DNA of 18,661 nucleotides from CAYTID01 sp964437735. Lineage in GTDB: Bacteria; Bacteroidota; Ignavibacteria; UBA10030; BY39. The notes below the pieces were generated by a model. It had not been told where the DNA came from and searched no databases. It saw only the letters and a program-made list of their open reading frames with translations. Positions 7,370-14,943 of this stretch are shown here, in pieces. The position numbers were made by a program, and so were the translations under genes. The DNA lies in contig CAYTID010000044.1 of assembly GCA_964437735.1 (NCBI GenBank), positions 1 to 18,661 of the forward strand. The letters run 5' to 3'. How positions within the stretch are numbered: the stretch's first letter is position 1; each line of letters starts with the position of its first letter.

Positions 7370-9871
7370 ATGATTAAAAAAATTATTACTTTAACGATCA
7401 TTTTTGTTACAATCTCTTTTGGACAAGTTCATAAAGGAGATATCATAGGAAAAATAATAAGTTCCCGGACACAAGAGCTGATTCCTTCAGTCAATATTAT
7501 TGTTGTTGAAAAAACAGGGATCGGTACATCATCCGATATAGAAGGCAGATTTAAAATCGATCAGATTGAGGTCGGTACTTATAGTTTAAAAGTATCTGCG
7601 ATCGGTTATACACAACAAGTTATTACAAACGTAGTAGTATCAACGGGACGGGCAACTCCTGTTACGATTAAAATGGCTGAATCAGCAGTTGAAATCGAAG
7701 GAGTGACTGCTTCGGTAAATTATTTTGCGAAAGCTCAAGAGATGAGCCCTGTAAGTGCGAATTTAATCGAAAGATCGGAAATTCTCCGCTCACCCGGAGG
7801 CATTCAAGATGTTCAGCGAGTTGCTCAAAATCTTCCGGGAGTTGCAAGCTCAACGGACAATATTAATGAACTGATTGTCCGCGGAGGCGCGCCATTCGAA
7901 AATCTGACCGTTATGGATCATATGGAAATTCCTTCTATCAATCACTATTCAAATCAATTTAATTCTGCAGGACCTATCAATATGGTCAATGCGGATATGA
8001 TAGAAGACGTTCAATTTTCCACCGGCGGATTTCCGGCTCAGTATGGCGACAAAGCATCTTCAGTTATGAATCTGACTGTAAGAGAAGGCAACAGGAATAA
8101 GCCGTTCGCATCAAAAACAGCTATGAATATGGCGGGTGTAGGAACACTGTTTGAAGGGGGATTTATGGGCGGTAAAGGCTCTTATATTTTTTCAGCTCGA
8201 AACAGCTTGCTTGAAATTATAGATAAAGCATTCGGGATATCTAAGATTTCCTTAACTGCAATTCCAAAATATTGGGATGTTCAATCGAAATTGACGTACG
8301 ATTTTTCGCCGAGTCAAAAGCTGAGCTTTAATATGATTTACGGCGACAGCAGAATAAACATTGCGGGGGATCCAAAGGAGAAAGATGAATTACGTAAAAA
8401 TACAATTGACTCTTCAAGTGTTCAAACAATGCATCCGGTCACAAAACAATATGCCGCAGGTTTTAATTTAAGAAGTTTGTTCGGTAAAAACGGTTATTCG
8501 GTTTTCACCGTATATGCATCAGGCGCTAAAACAGATGTTGATGTCCGTGAAGATTTTACCGTCCGGACGCGTGGGACAAAGGGAGAAGTTCTTTCCCATA
8601 AAATTTTAAACAGCAGGAATATTTTTTCGAATCATTCAGACGAATCTTTTCTCGGAGCCAAATACGAAATCTTTTACAAAATCCATCCGGCACACGATTT
8701 ATCTTTCGGCGCTCAAATACTTACATCGAGAAGATGGGCAAATGATGTTTATTTAGTGGCGGATACTACAAGATATTATTTTCCAACTGATACAATAATT
8801 TATACGCCTCCCTATGAATATCATCAGGAGTTTAGATTTGGCGAAGGGAATAAATTTTTTATGTATGCGAGCGATAAGTTTAAAATCGATGATAATTTAA
8901 TACTCACATTAGGTTTAAGATACGATTACTTTTCGTATTCGGACAAAGGTTCTTTTTCTCCGCGAGCAAGTCTGGCATATCAGATATTGCCGCCGACAAC
9001 AACTATAACTTTTGCCACAGGACAATATTATCAATTGCATCCATTTCCTTATTATGGAGATTACAGGCAGCTTGGCTTTAACAGATACCTCGACAATATG
9101 AAAGCCGATCATTATGTGCTGGGGATTGAGCATATATTCGCCCGCGGAGTAAAATTAAGTTTTGAAACTTATTACAAAAAGTATGAAAAAATTGCCGTGT
9201 CGGAAGAATTTGTTTATTCCGCCGATCCTACTTTCTGGTCGGATAAAACTTTAACCATCGGTGAACGAACGGCTTACGGAGTTGAATTCTTTTTAGAGCA
9301 GAAGCAGGTTGAGGATTATTTCGGAACTTTAAGTCTCTCGCTTTCGAAAACACAGATGAAGGATCCGAGAGTCCCGTGGCATGTTGAATCGTATCCTTCG
9401 GAATACGATTATCCCGTAATCGTGACCGCGCTTGCGGGAAGAATCGTAAAGGGAATTCGCGATTGGCTGAATAACACTCCGTTTTTCATAAAATATCCCT
9501 CTTATATTTTACCGTTATCGGATGAAATGGAAATAAGTTTTAAGTACAGATACCAGTCCGGCAGGATTTACACTCCGCAGGAATATGTAACCTGGAAGCA
9601 GAGGCGCGAAGGTGGAGTGAGCTGGTCGTCCGGTGCATGGATTTCAACGCGTAATGAAAACTCGGCACGCTTTCCCGATTACAGCCGTCTCGACTTGCAG
9701 TGGCTCAGCAGGTTTTATATGAGCGGATGGAATATCAATATTTACATGGCACTGATGAACGTAATGAACACAAAAAATGTATTTTTTAAAAATTACAGAA
9801 GCGACGGAACGGTCGAAACTGTTTACCAGTTTGCTTTCTTTCCTGTGTTTGGTTTAGAGGCGGAGTTTTGA
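7370..9871 (+). CDS. TonB-dependent outer-membrane receptor with CarboxypepD_reg-like N-terminal domain
   Basis: An 833-residue outer-membrane protein. It has a signal peptide (about residues 1-18), then a carboxypeptidase-regulatory-like beta-sandwich domain (about 22-103, with GKIISSRTQELIPSVNIIV and the SDIEGRFKIDQIEVGTYSL signature). The plug domain spans about 120-240 (QNLPGVAS, ELIVRGGAPFENL, STGGFPAQYGDKASSVMNL). The rest is a beta-barrel ending in an aromatic residue (GLEAEF), as outer-membrane proteins do. It should take up an unidentified substrate using TonB energy. No SusD-like lipoprotein, TonB, ExbB or ExbD gene is nearby, so it is an isolated receptor, unlike the paired SusC/SusD arrangement. 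At 833 residues it is shorter than SusC-type receptors. Confidence 0.93.
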   Translation: MIKKIITLTIIFVTISFGQVHKGDIIGKIISSRTQELIPSVNIIVVEKTGIGTSSDIEGRFKIDQIEVGTYSLKVSAIGYTQQVITNVVVSTGRATPVTIKMAESAVEIEGVTASVNYFAKAQEMSPVSANLIERSEILRSPGGIQDVQRVAQNLPGVASSTDNINELIVRGGAPFENLTVMDHMEIPSINHYSNQFNSAGPINMVNADMIEDVQFSTGGFPAQYGDKASSVMNLTVREGNRNKPFASKTAMNMAGVGTLFEGGFMGGKGSYIFSARNSLLEIIDKAFGISKISLTAIPKYWDVQSKLTYDFSPSQKLSFNMIYGDSRINIAGDPKEKDELRKNTIDSSSVQTMHPVTKQYAAGFNLRSLFGKNGYSVFTVYASGAKTDVDVREDFTVRTRGTKGEVLSHKILNSRNIFSNHSDESFLGAKYEIFYKIHPAHDLSFGAQILTSRRWANDVYLVADTTRYYFPTDTIIYTPPYEYHQEFRFGEGNKFFMYASDKFKIDDNLILTLGLRYDYFSYSDKGSFSPRASLAYQILPPTTTITFATGQYYQLHPFPYYGDYRQLGFNRYLDNMKADHYVLGIEHIFARGVKLSFETYYKKYEKIAVSEEFVYSADPTFWSDKTLTIGERTAYGVEFFLEQKQVEDYFGTLSLSLSKTQMKDPRVPWHVESYPSEYDYPVIVTALAGRIVKGIRDWLNNTPFFIKYPSYILPLSDEMEISFKYRYQSGRIYTPQEYVTWKQRREGGVSWSSGAWISTRNENSARFPDYSRLDLQWLSRFYMSGWNINIYMALMNVMNTKNVFFKNYRSDGTVETVYQFAFFPVFGLEAEF

Positions 9872-9883
9872 TGAGGAATAAGT

Positions 9884-10039
9884 ATGCTGGTTGGAGGTCT
9901 AGACGATTTAATTCGATCCAATCTATTAAATATAAAGGATTTTTACAATGGTCGGTTTGAAGGTAAGGAAAAATTTGTGTATGTTCCAGAGACTATTTTT
10001 TCGATTTACTATAAAATAAATCAACAAGGATTTGAATGA
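9884..10039 (+). CDS. Small unknown ORF (51 aa) coupled to the SRA-like/HNH gene
   Basis: An ATG at 9884 opens a 51-codon frame that ends at TGA 10037-10039, overlapping the ATG of the nuclease gene (ATGA). A good ribosome-binding site (GAGG, 7 bases upstream) precedes it, and the nuclease start has its own AAGGA site inside this frame. An in-frame TGA at 9872 blocks extension upstream. The product is mixed hydrophobic and charged, with no transmembrane segment, signal or Cys, and I do not recognise it. It could be a genuine small partner of the nuclease or the tail of a larger gene whose front was lost at the junction with the TonB receptor gene. The last 70 percent (DFYNGRFEGKEKFVYVPETI) reads like part of a globular domain. 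Confidence 0.5.
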   Translation: MLVGGLDDLIRSNLLNIKDFYNGRFEGKEKFVYVPETIFSIYYKINQQGFE

Positions 10040-10779
10040 AAGTTGACGACATTATTAGCTATCATGAATTGGTAGCAACTGAAAAAGCGAATCTACAAAA
10101 GGGGATGAATTATGGTGTTGGCAAAAACTATTCTGTTGTACTTATGTCAGTTCGTCCTGGGGCCCCTTATGAAGATACGATACATCCGGAAACTGGTATG
10201 CTAATTTACGAAGGGCACGATGAACATCGGACGAAAAATTGTCCTGAACCTAAAAAGGTTGATCAACCTCTAACAACACCTAGAGGTTCGTGGACAGAGA
10301 ATGGAAAATTTTTTCGTGCCGCGATGGACTTTAAAAGTGGATTGCTTAAAAAACCAGAGTTAGTGAGGGTTTATGAAAAGATAGCCAGTGGAATATGGTG
10401 TTATAAAGGATTTTTTGAGTTGGAAGACGCGGAATATGTTCTAAATGGAGGACGAAAAGTATTTAAATTTTTTTTAAAACCCGTTGAGAAAAAACCACTC
10501 GGAAGAATTGAAAAATTACCTCATACAAGATTGATTCCAACATCGGTAAAAATTGAAGTTTGGCAGCGTGATAACGGACAATGTGTACTATGTAAATCAA
10601 AAGAGAATTTACATTTTGATCATGATATACCCTTTTCCAAAGGAGGAAGCAGTTTAGTAGCAAAAAATATTCGTTTACTTTGTGCACATCACAATCTAAG
10701 TAAGTCAGATAAAATCATCGCAATATTACCTTGGGTTACAAGTGGATCTATGACAATTCTAAACATTACCCAACGCTGA
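10036..10779 (+). CDS. SRA-like (YDG) domain - HNH endonuclease, predicted modification-dependent restriction enzyme
   Basis: A 247-residue protein. Residues about 25-150 carry a pattern like that of SRA/YDG domains: YSVVLMS (32-38), YED (45-47), LIYEGHD (56-62), WTENGKFFRAA (86-96), then LVRVYEKI, YKGFFELEDAEYV and VFKFFLKP. SRA domains flip out and read 5-methyl- or 5-hydroxymethylcytosine. Residues about 170-226 are an HNH nuclease with a zinc knuckle C183-x2-C186 and C216-x2-H219, the catalytic stretch LHFDHDIPF (H196), and N211 and N220. SRA-HNH proteins are known type IV restriction enzymes that cut modified DNA. The specificity of this one is inference, because the SRA call rests on motif resemblance. 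No methyltransferase gene accompanies it, as expected for type IV. The 3' end overlaps the convergent next gene by 14 bases. Confidence 0.8.
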   Translation: MKVDDIISYHELVATEKANLQKGMNYGVGKNYSVVLMSVRPGAPYEDTIHPETGMLIYEGHDEHRTKNCPEPKKVDQPLTTPRGSWTENGKFFRAAMDFKSGLLKKPELVRVYEKIASGIWCYKGFFELEDAEYVLNGGRKVFKFFLKPVEKKPLGRIEKLPHTRLIPTSVKIEVWQRDNGQCVLCKSKENLHFDHDIPFSKGGSSLVAKNIRLLCAHHNLSKSDKIIAILPWVTSGSMTILNITQR

Positions 10780-11224
10780 ATCCTTTACCTCTTGCAGGTA
10801 TATGAAACTTTAAAAAAGTCCCCAGTTCTTGCAGGTTATCATTATTAAACCGCCATGTAAAATTATAGTATGGAATAATAAAAACGCCATAATACGGTGT
10901 GAAACCAATGCCATAATCAGTTTTCCCGTTTTCGACGGTAAGTGTAGGACCGATCTGACAATATAAATATTCCGCGCCGATGTGGTATTTTAATCTGTTA
11001 CTATTTTTGCAATGATCGACGGAGGCAACTATTCCATACATATGACCTTCCACCCATTTTGTGATACTAATTTCAGCTCCGAATGTAAATCCCCCTTTCT
11101 CACCGAATGTGTAACTGAATTTAAAGCCCGGATTTACAAAAACCGCATCGTCCGCCTGCATTTGATAATTACAAATAATTATAAGTAAAAAAAATACAGT
11201 GATAAGTTTCATAGTATTTTTCAT
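10766..11224 (-). CDS. Secreted beta-rich protein, possible small outer-membrane or periplasmic protein
   Basis: A 152-residue protein with a signal peptide (MKLITVFFLLIIICNYQMQA, cleavage likely near A24). The mature part is made of alternating aromatic and glycine-rich strands (PGFKFSYTFGEKGGFTFGAEIS, HIGAEYLYCQIGPTLTV, DYGIGFTPYYGVFIIPYYNFTWRF), as in small outer-membrane beta-barrels. The usual terminal aromatic residue is absent (it ends FSVG), which weakens the barrel call. An alternative start is Met5. No Shine-Dalgarno precedes the ATG, but a 13-codon frame with a strong site ends 3 bases upstream, suggesting coupled translation. It is 107 bases downstream of the macro-domain gene on the same strand. 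No specific function is recognised. Confidence 0.7.
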   Translation of the reverse strand: MKNTMKLITVFFLLIIICNYQMQADDAVFVNPGFKFSYTFGEKGGFTFGAEISITKWVEGHMYGIVASVDHCKNSNRLKYHIGAEYLYCQIGPTLTVENGKTDYGIGFTPYYGVFIIPYYNFTWRFNNDNLQELGTFLKFHIPARGKGFSVG

Positions 11225-11227
11225 TGT

Positions 11228-11269
11228 TCAATTTGAATTATGCTGTTTTCCGATTACTCTATGTTCCAC
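11228..11269 (-). CDS. Candidate 13-codon leader ORF upstream of the secreted protein gene
   Basis: On the minus strand a consensus ribosome-binding site (GGAGG, 11275-11279) lies 5 bases before a GTG at 11269. The GTG opens a 13-codon frame (VEHRVIGKQHNSN) ending in TGA at 11228-11230, just 3 bases before the ATG of the next gene and in the same frame as it. It is the strongest Shine-Dalgarno in the window. An overlapping ATG at 11271 gives only a 5-codon frame and sits too close to the site. Likely roles are a leader peptide or a translational-coupling device, or a remnant of an N-terminal extension cut by a stop. Confidence 0.4.
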   Translation of the reverse strand: MEHRVIGKQHNSN

Positions 11270-11331
11270 ATTTACCTCCGGTGATTTCTTTAATAATTCA
11301 TTTAATCAAACGAAATCTATTTTGTCTTTTG

Positions 11332-11871
11332 TTAATGCCTTTTCGACGAAAACTGTAACTTCAGTTCTTCGTTAAATGCATCATATCCTTGTTTGTCGAA
11401 CAAAACAAAACGTATCAGTATAAGATTTTTTGAATGTTGTAAAAAATCGATTGCTTCCAGTAACATTACATTCGCACACTGAAATATCGAAAATCCTCCG
11501 ACACCGGTTCCGATGGCAGGAAGACTAACCGATTGTATTCCTTTTGATTCGGCTAAAAGTAAAGAATTTTTTGTAGCGAGTTTTACTTTGTTTATATCGG
11601 TGTGTAAATCCTGTCCCATCCCCGCCGCATGAATCACAAACTTTGCTTTAAGATTTCCGCCAGTGGTTAAAACTGCCTCACCGATTTCGATCGGACCCTG
11701 CGCGATTGCCTGTTTTTCAATTTCTTCGCCCCCCTTGCGTTTTATGGCACCGGCAACTCCTGTCCCCATCCATAAATAATTATTTGCCGCGTTTACGATT
11801 GCTTCCGTGTCCTGTTCTGTGATATCGCCCTGCACAATTTCAATTATATTTTTTCCGATATTAATTTTCAT
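11332..11871 (-). CDS. Macro-domain protein, O-acetyl-ADP-ribose deacetylase-like (YmdB/MacroD type)
   Basis: A 179-residue single macro domain. Visible motifs are VQGDIT, the NAANN active-site segment (with the catalytic Asn of MacroD-type enzymes), GTGVAGAI and LPAIGTGVGGFS, the ADP-ribose-binding loops. The family hydrolyses O-acetyl-ADP-ribose and removes mono-ADP-ribose from acidic residues. It is cytoplasmic. Frame opening allows a TTG at 11877, but the ATG at 11871 is preferred. Only 9 bases separate it from the stop of the histidine kinase gene, so the two are co-transcribed. Why a kinase and an ADP-ribose hydrolase should share an operon is not known. Confidence 0.92.
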   Translation of the reverse strand: MKINIGKNIIEIVQGDITEQDTEAIVNAANNYLWMGTGVAGAIKRKGGEEIEKQAIAQGPIEIGEAVLTTGGNLKAKFVIHAAGMGQDLHTDINKVKLATKNSLLLAESKGIQSVSLPAIGTGVGGFSIFQCANVMLLEAIDFLQHSKNLILIRFVLFDKQGYDAFNEELKLQFSSKRH

Positions 11872-11880
11872 ATTCAAATA

Positions 11881-13512
11881 TTATTTTTTTGGAATTTTTA
11901 TTTTAACTATTGTTCCTTTGCCGGGATGGCTCGCAACCTCGATTTCACCCTCATGATTGTCAATAATGTTTTTGACGATAGAAAGTCCAAGTCCTGTGTT
12001 ATATTCTTTTCCGGATGTATAAAAAGGTTCGAAAATTTTGGCTTTTACTTCTTCGTTCATCCCGATACCCGTATCGCTGATTTCAAAAATTAATTTGTTA
12101 TTTTCCTCGCTAATGCTAAAAGTTAATTTTCCTCCATTGGCCATGGCATCAGCAGCATTCCCGGCGATGTTATGGAGTGCCCGCATAATTTTTTCAGGGT
12201 CTAATTGGTAAATTCCTTCGCAACTGATTTTTTTATTGATAGAAATATTTTTACTATTAAAATCTTTTTCGATGAAAAATAAAACCACATCAATAAATTG
12301 ACGGATATCAATTTCCTGTAGATTTGTTTCCTTATCGACGCTCGAGAATTCCAATATTCCTTTTGCCTTCGATGTAAATTGGTCAATCTGATGAATAGCG
12401 CTTTCTATTATTATAGCTATGGACTTATTATCGTCCCGGTTTTTTAATGATTGAGATATTCGGTTCAGTGTTGCTATAGGATTTTTCAAGTCGTCAATTA
12501 TTGTGTGCGACAATTTTCCGAGTATAGACAACTGGTTGGATTGAATCAGTTGTTTGAGGGATAAAAATTTTTCGATTGCAATAGCAGCATGTTGTGAAAG
12601 CGCGCTGATGAATTCATGGTCGGTTTTTGTGAATGGTCCTTTTTTCTTATTAAAAAGCTGAAACACACCTATAATATTTTCGGTTCTGTTTTTTATCGGA
12701 ACACAAAGCGTGGATGAGATTGCATAACCGTCGATCCGCTCTGTTTTTAGGTCAAATCTGGCATCGGATTTCGATTCTGAAATATTTATAACTTCACCGG
12801 TCAATGCCACAGTGCCTGCAATCCCGGATCCGTAAGGAAATCTGATTTCGGAATATTTTTTTTCTTCAAAAACTCTGGTCCAGATTTCTTTTTTATTTAT
12901 ATCGGTCAAATACAATCTGCCTCTGTCGGCATCTATGTTTTTTATTACGATATTTAACATTTGGGTTAGCATAGTATCAAGGTCAGTCGCAGAGTTTATG
13001 ATTTTAACTCCCTCAATCAATTGATGTAGTCTTAAAATTCTGGAATTAGTCCACTCGCTGTAGCGGTCCATATCAGTGATGAATGTTTCATTAATAGTGC
13101 GGAGCCTGATTGCCAGTGTATTGAGTATATTAAGTGCAAATGGATTGGAATTTTTGATCAGGAAATCAAATTCATTTTTTTTCAGCAGAAGTATTTTAGA
13201 ATCAGATAGAGCTGAAGCAGATGCTGAACGGGGTAATCCGTCAATCATTTCCATTTCTCCGAAGTAATCACCTTCGTGAAGAATGCCGAGTATCGATTCT
13301 GTATTATGTTTGGTATGCTTGGAAATTTTGATTTTTCCGCTTGCAATAAGATATATAGCTCCCTCTGTACTTCCGTCAAGAAAGATGGCTTGACTCGAAA
13401 GATAAGTCCTTTCGACTAAATTTTTTGAGACAATATCAATATGTGCGTCGGATACATTATTGAAGAGTGTAATTTTTTTTAAGATGTCGGCGTAATTTTG
13501 TTGTGTCTGCAT
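11881..13512 (-). CDS. Soluble sensor histidine kinase: cNMP-binding + GAF + HisKA/HATPase
   Basis: A 543-residue protein with no transmembrane segment. Residues about 12-140 form a cyclic-nucleotide-binding (CAP-type) domain with a good phosphate-binding cassette, FGEMEMIDGLPRSASA (84-99, including E86 and R95). Residues about 175-315 are a GAF domain (DADRGRLYL, FPYGSGIAGTV, TLCVPI, IGVFQLFNKK). Residues about 325-390 hold the dimerisation helix with the likely phosphoacceptor H336 in LSHTIIDDLKNPIA, a diverged H-box. The ATPase domain has the N-box LHNIAGNAADAM (N452), G1 DTGIGM (480-485) and G2 GLGLS. It should autophosphorylate in response to a cyclic nucleotide or other small signals. 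No response regulator lies in the window, so the partner is elsewhere. It sits between larA-like (6-base gap) and the macro gene. Confidence 0.9.
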   Translation of the reverse strand: MQTQQNYADILKKITLFNNVSDAHIDIVSKNLVERTYLSSQAIFLDGSTEGAIYLIASGKIKISKHTKHNTESILGILHEGDYFGEMEMIDGLPRSASASALSDSKILLLKKNEFDFLIKNSNPFALNILNTLAIRLRTINETFITDMDRYSEWTNSRILRLHQLIEGVKIINSATDLDTMLTQMLNIVIKNIDADRGRLYLTDINKKEIWTRVFEEKKYSEIRFPYGSGIAGTVALTGEVINISESKSDARFDLKTERIDGYAISSTLCVPIKNRTENIIGVFQLFNKKKGPFTKTDHEFISALSQHAAIAIEKFLSLKQLIQSNQLSILGKLSHTIIDDLKNPIATLNRISQSLKNRDDNKSIAIIIESAIHQIDQFTSKAKGILEFSSVDKETNLQEIDIRQFIDVVLFFIEKDFNSKNISINKKISCEGIYQLDPEKIMRALHNIAGNAADAMANGGKLTFSISEENNKLIFEISDTGIGMNEEVKAKIFEPFYTSGKEYNTGLGLSIVKNIIDNHEGEIEVASHPGKGTIVKIKIPKK

Positions 13513-13518
13513 AATTTA

Positions 13519-14787
13519 TTAAATATTATTTATTATTGTGACAGCGCCTTTTGGGATTATCAGAGTACGAAAATATTGAGGTAATAAAGTTTTAGCTAAT
13601 TTTAAACCTTCCTCCATTTCGCTCACATGAAACAGTCCAATTTTATTTGTCAATTCTTTATTTAGTGAAGTGAATAAAATTATATTACATTTCTCAGTTT
13701 TGCTTTTTAATGCGAGAGCTGTATGTCCGTTTAATGTATAATTATTTTTTAATCCATGTACCATTTCGATGCTTGAGTTGTATTCAAACCAATGCAGAAA
13801 TGATTCGGAACCGATTCCTTCGGAACACTCAGCAACACAGAGTATCACTCCGTTAGGTTTTACTGCATTAAAAGCGTGATGTATCGATTTATGTGTTTGT
13901 ATAAAAGTTATATCGTGAGGGTAACCCCCCGTACTTACAATAACTAAGTCGTATAAACGCTTTATTGATTTTTCATAAGTTATATGAACCAGTTCGGAGA
14001 GGCTTTTATGTGTTTTTATAATATCGCCGCATTGAACTGAAAGAATGTTATCCTGTTCATTCAAAATAAATCCTATATATATAGCAGGCGGGTAAAAACT
14101 TATTGCTTCAGCGATATCTTCGTAAACAGGATTACCTTCCAGAATACCATCCGAACAATTTTTATTGAATATACCCTGTTCATCTATAACTAACCGGTGG
14201 TTTGAAAATATTGTTTCTTCATGGGTTATGCCGGGTAGCAGCATTTTGGGTCCACCACTGAAGCCGGCAAAATAGTGATGCGTTACTGAGCTGATTGCGA
14301 TAATACCATCATGTTCTTGTATAAGAGGATTAACCCGAACAGGAGTACCGCGCTTTGTTTTCCCGAGAAAAACCGCATCATCAGATTTTGAATTATGATT
14401 TAATACTCTGTAATGTTGAAGAATATCGGCTCCCAAAATTTTCAACTGCTCTTCTTTTGTTATGGGGGAATGTGCCCCGTTTGCAAAGAGGATCGTAATG
14501 TTCTTATCTTGAATTCCCGAATTTTTAATTAATTTCAGTAAAGAGGGGAGCAATAATTCTATTCTGGATTTGCGGGTTTTATCCGGAATGATTATCAATA
14601 ATTTTTTTTTATCGCCGATATATTTGATTAATTGGGGTCTTATTAATTCATTGAATTCGTAAGCCGAAATCTCCTTGATTTGTATGTCCGATGTATCTAT
14701 AATGACGGGATTTGAAAGAGAATCTGAAGGAATCGGAATTTCAGATTTCCCATATTTAACGAAGTAATTGTTTCGTATGTCCGACAT
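13519..14787 (-). CDS. LarA-family protein (nickel-pincer-dependent racemase/epimerase-like, DUF2088)
   Basis: A 422-residue LarA-like protein. It has DKTR (69-72), FANGAHSP (H106), SSVTHHYFAGFSGGPKMLLPG (H171, K181) and FSNH (H197). These line up with the His108, His174, Lys184 and His200 set of lactate racemase LarA, where the Lys carries the nickel-pincer nucleotide, judging from recalled motif spacing. The C-terminal domain shows STGGYPHDITFIQTHKSIHHA and VAECSEGIGS, typical of the family. The proline-rich segment after DxTR (usually RPxP) is replaced by RKSR, so the substrate may not be lactate. No LarB, LarC or LarE maturation gene is in the window. It is the first gene of its operon, with AGGGG 4 bases before the ATG and a promoter just upstream. 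Confidence 0.88.
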   Translation of the reverse strand: MSDIRNNYFVKYGKSEIPIPSDSLSNPVIIDTSDIQIKEISAYEFNELIRPQLIKYIGDKKKLLIIIPDKTRKSRIELLLPSLLKLIKNSGIQDKNITILFANGAHSPITKEEQLKILGADILQHYRVLNHNSKSDDAVFLGKTKRGTPVRVNPLIQEHDGIIAISSVTHHYFAGFSGGPKMLLPGITHEETIFSNHRLVIDEQGIFNKNCSDGILEGNPVYEDIAEAISFYPPAIYIGFILNEQDNILSVQCGDIIKTHKSLSELVHITYEKSIKRLYDLVIVSTGGYPHDITFIQTHKSIHHAFNAVKPNGVILCVAECSEGIGSESFLHWFEYNSSIEMVHGLKNNYTLNGHTALALKSKTEKCNIILFTSLNKELTNKIGLFHVSEMEEGLKLAKTLLPQYFRTLIIPKGAVTIINNI

Positions 14788-14821
14788 CGATCCCCTGTGG
14801 TTCCTTTTATTTTTTTTGAAA

Positions 14822-14848
14822 ATTATACAAAATGAACAGAAAAGTCAA
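14822..14848 (-). promoter_or_regulatory. Predicted promoter of the larA-like operon
   Basis: On the minus strand TTGACT (14843-14848) precedes a perfect TATAAT (14822-14827) with a 15-base spacer, shorter than the ideal 17. The leader would be about 25-30 bases and contains AGGGG just before the ATG at 14787. The near-consensus boxes make this a plausible vegetative promoter. Confidence 0.5.
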
Positions 14849-14877
14849 GATTTAATGAATGAAATTACCTTTAACGG

Positions 14878-14906
14878 TTGCACATATGATTTAATTTTTG
14901 TATTAT
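14878..14906 (+). promoter_or_regulatory. Predicted promoter of the sigma/anti-sigma operon
   Basis: TTGCAC (14878-14883) and TATTAT (14901-14906) are separated by exactly 17 bases, close to the sigma-70 consensus. Transcription would start near 14913, giving a leader of about 80 bases before the sigma-factor ATG. It is divergent from the larA-like promoter in the 207-base shared gap. An additional sigma-specific autoregulated promoter was not recognised. Confidence 0.5.
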
Positions 14907-14943
14907 TTACATCATTAATAAGTTTAAGTTTGAAAAAAGTTTT

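Noticed and set aside
9871..9960. 29-codon frame starting on the TonB-receptor stop (TGATG)
   Set aside because: It is shorter and overlaps, in another frame, the 51-codon frame that has a better ribosome site and the ATGA link to the nuclease gene.
10786..10800. TACCT/AGGTA inverted repeat near the convergent gene ends
   Set aside because: It lies inside the coding end of the secreted protein gene and has no T-run. Too weak for a terminator.
11254..11271. 5-codon ATG frame next to the GGAGG site
   Set aside because: The ATG is only 2 bases from the GGAGGT, too close for good initiation. The GTG two bases later has ideal spacing.
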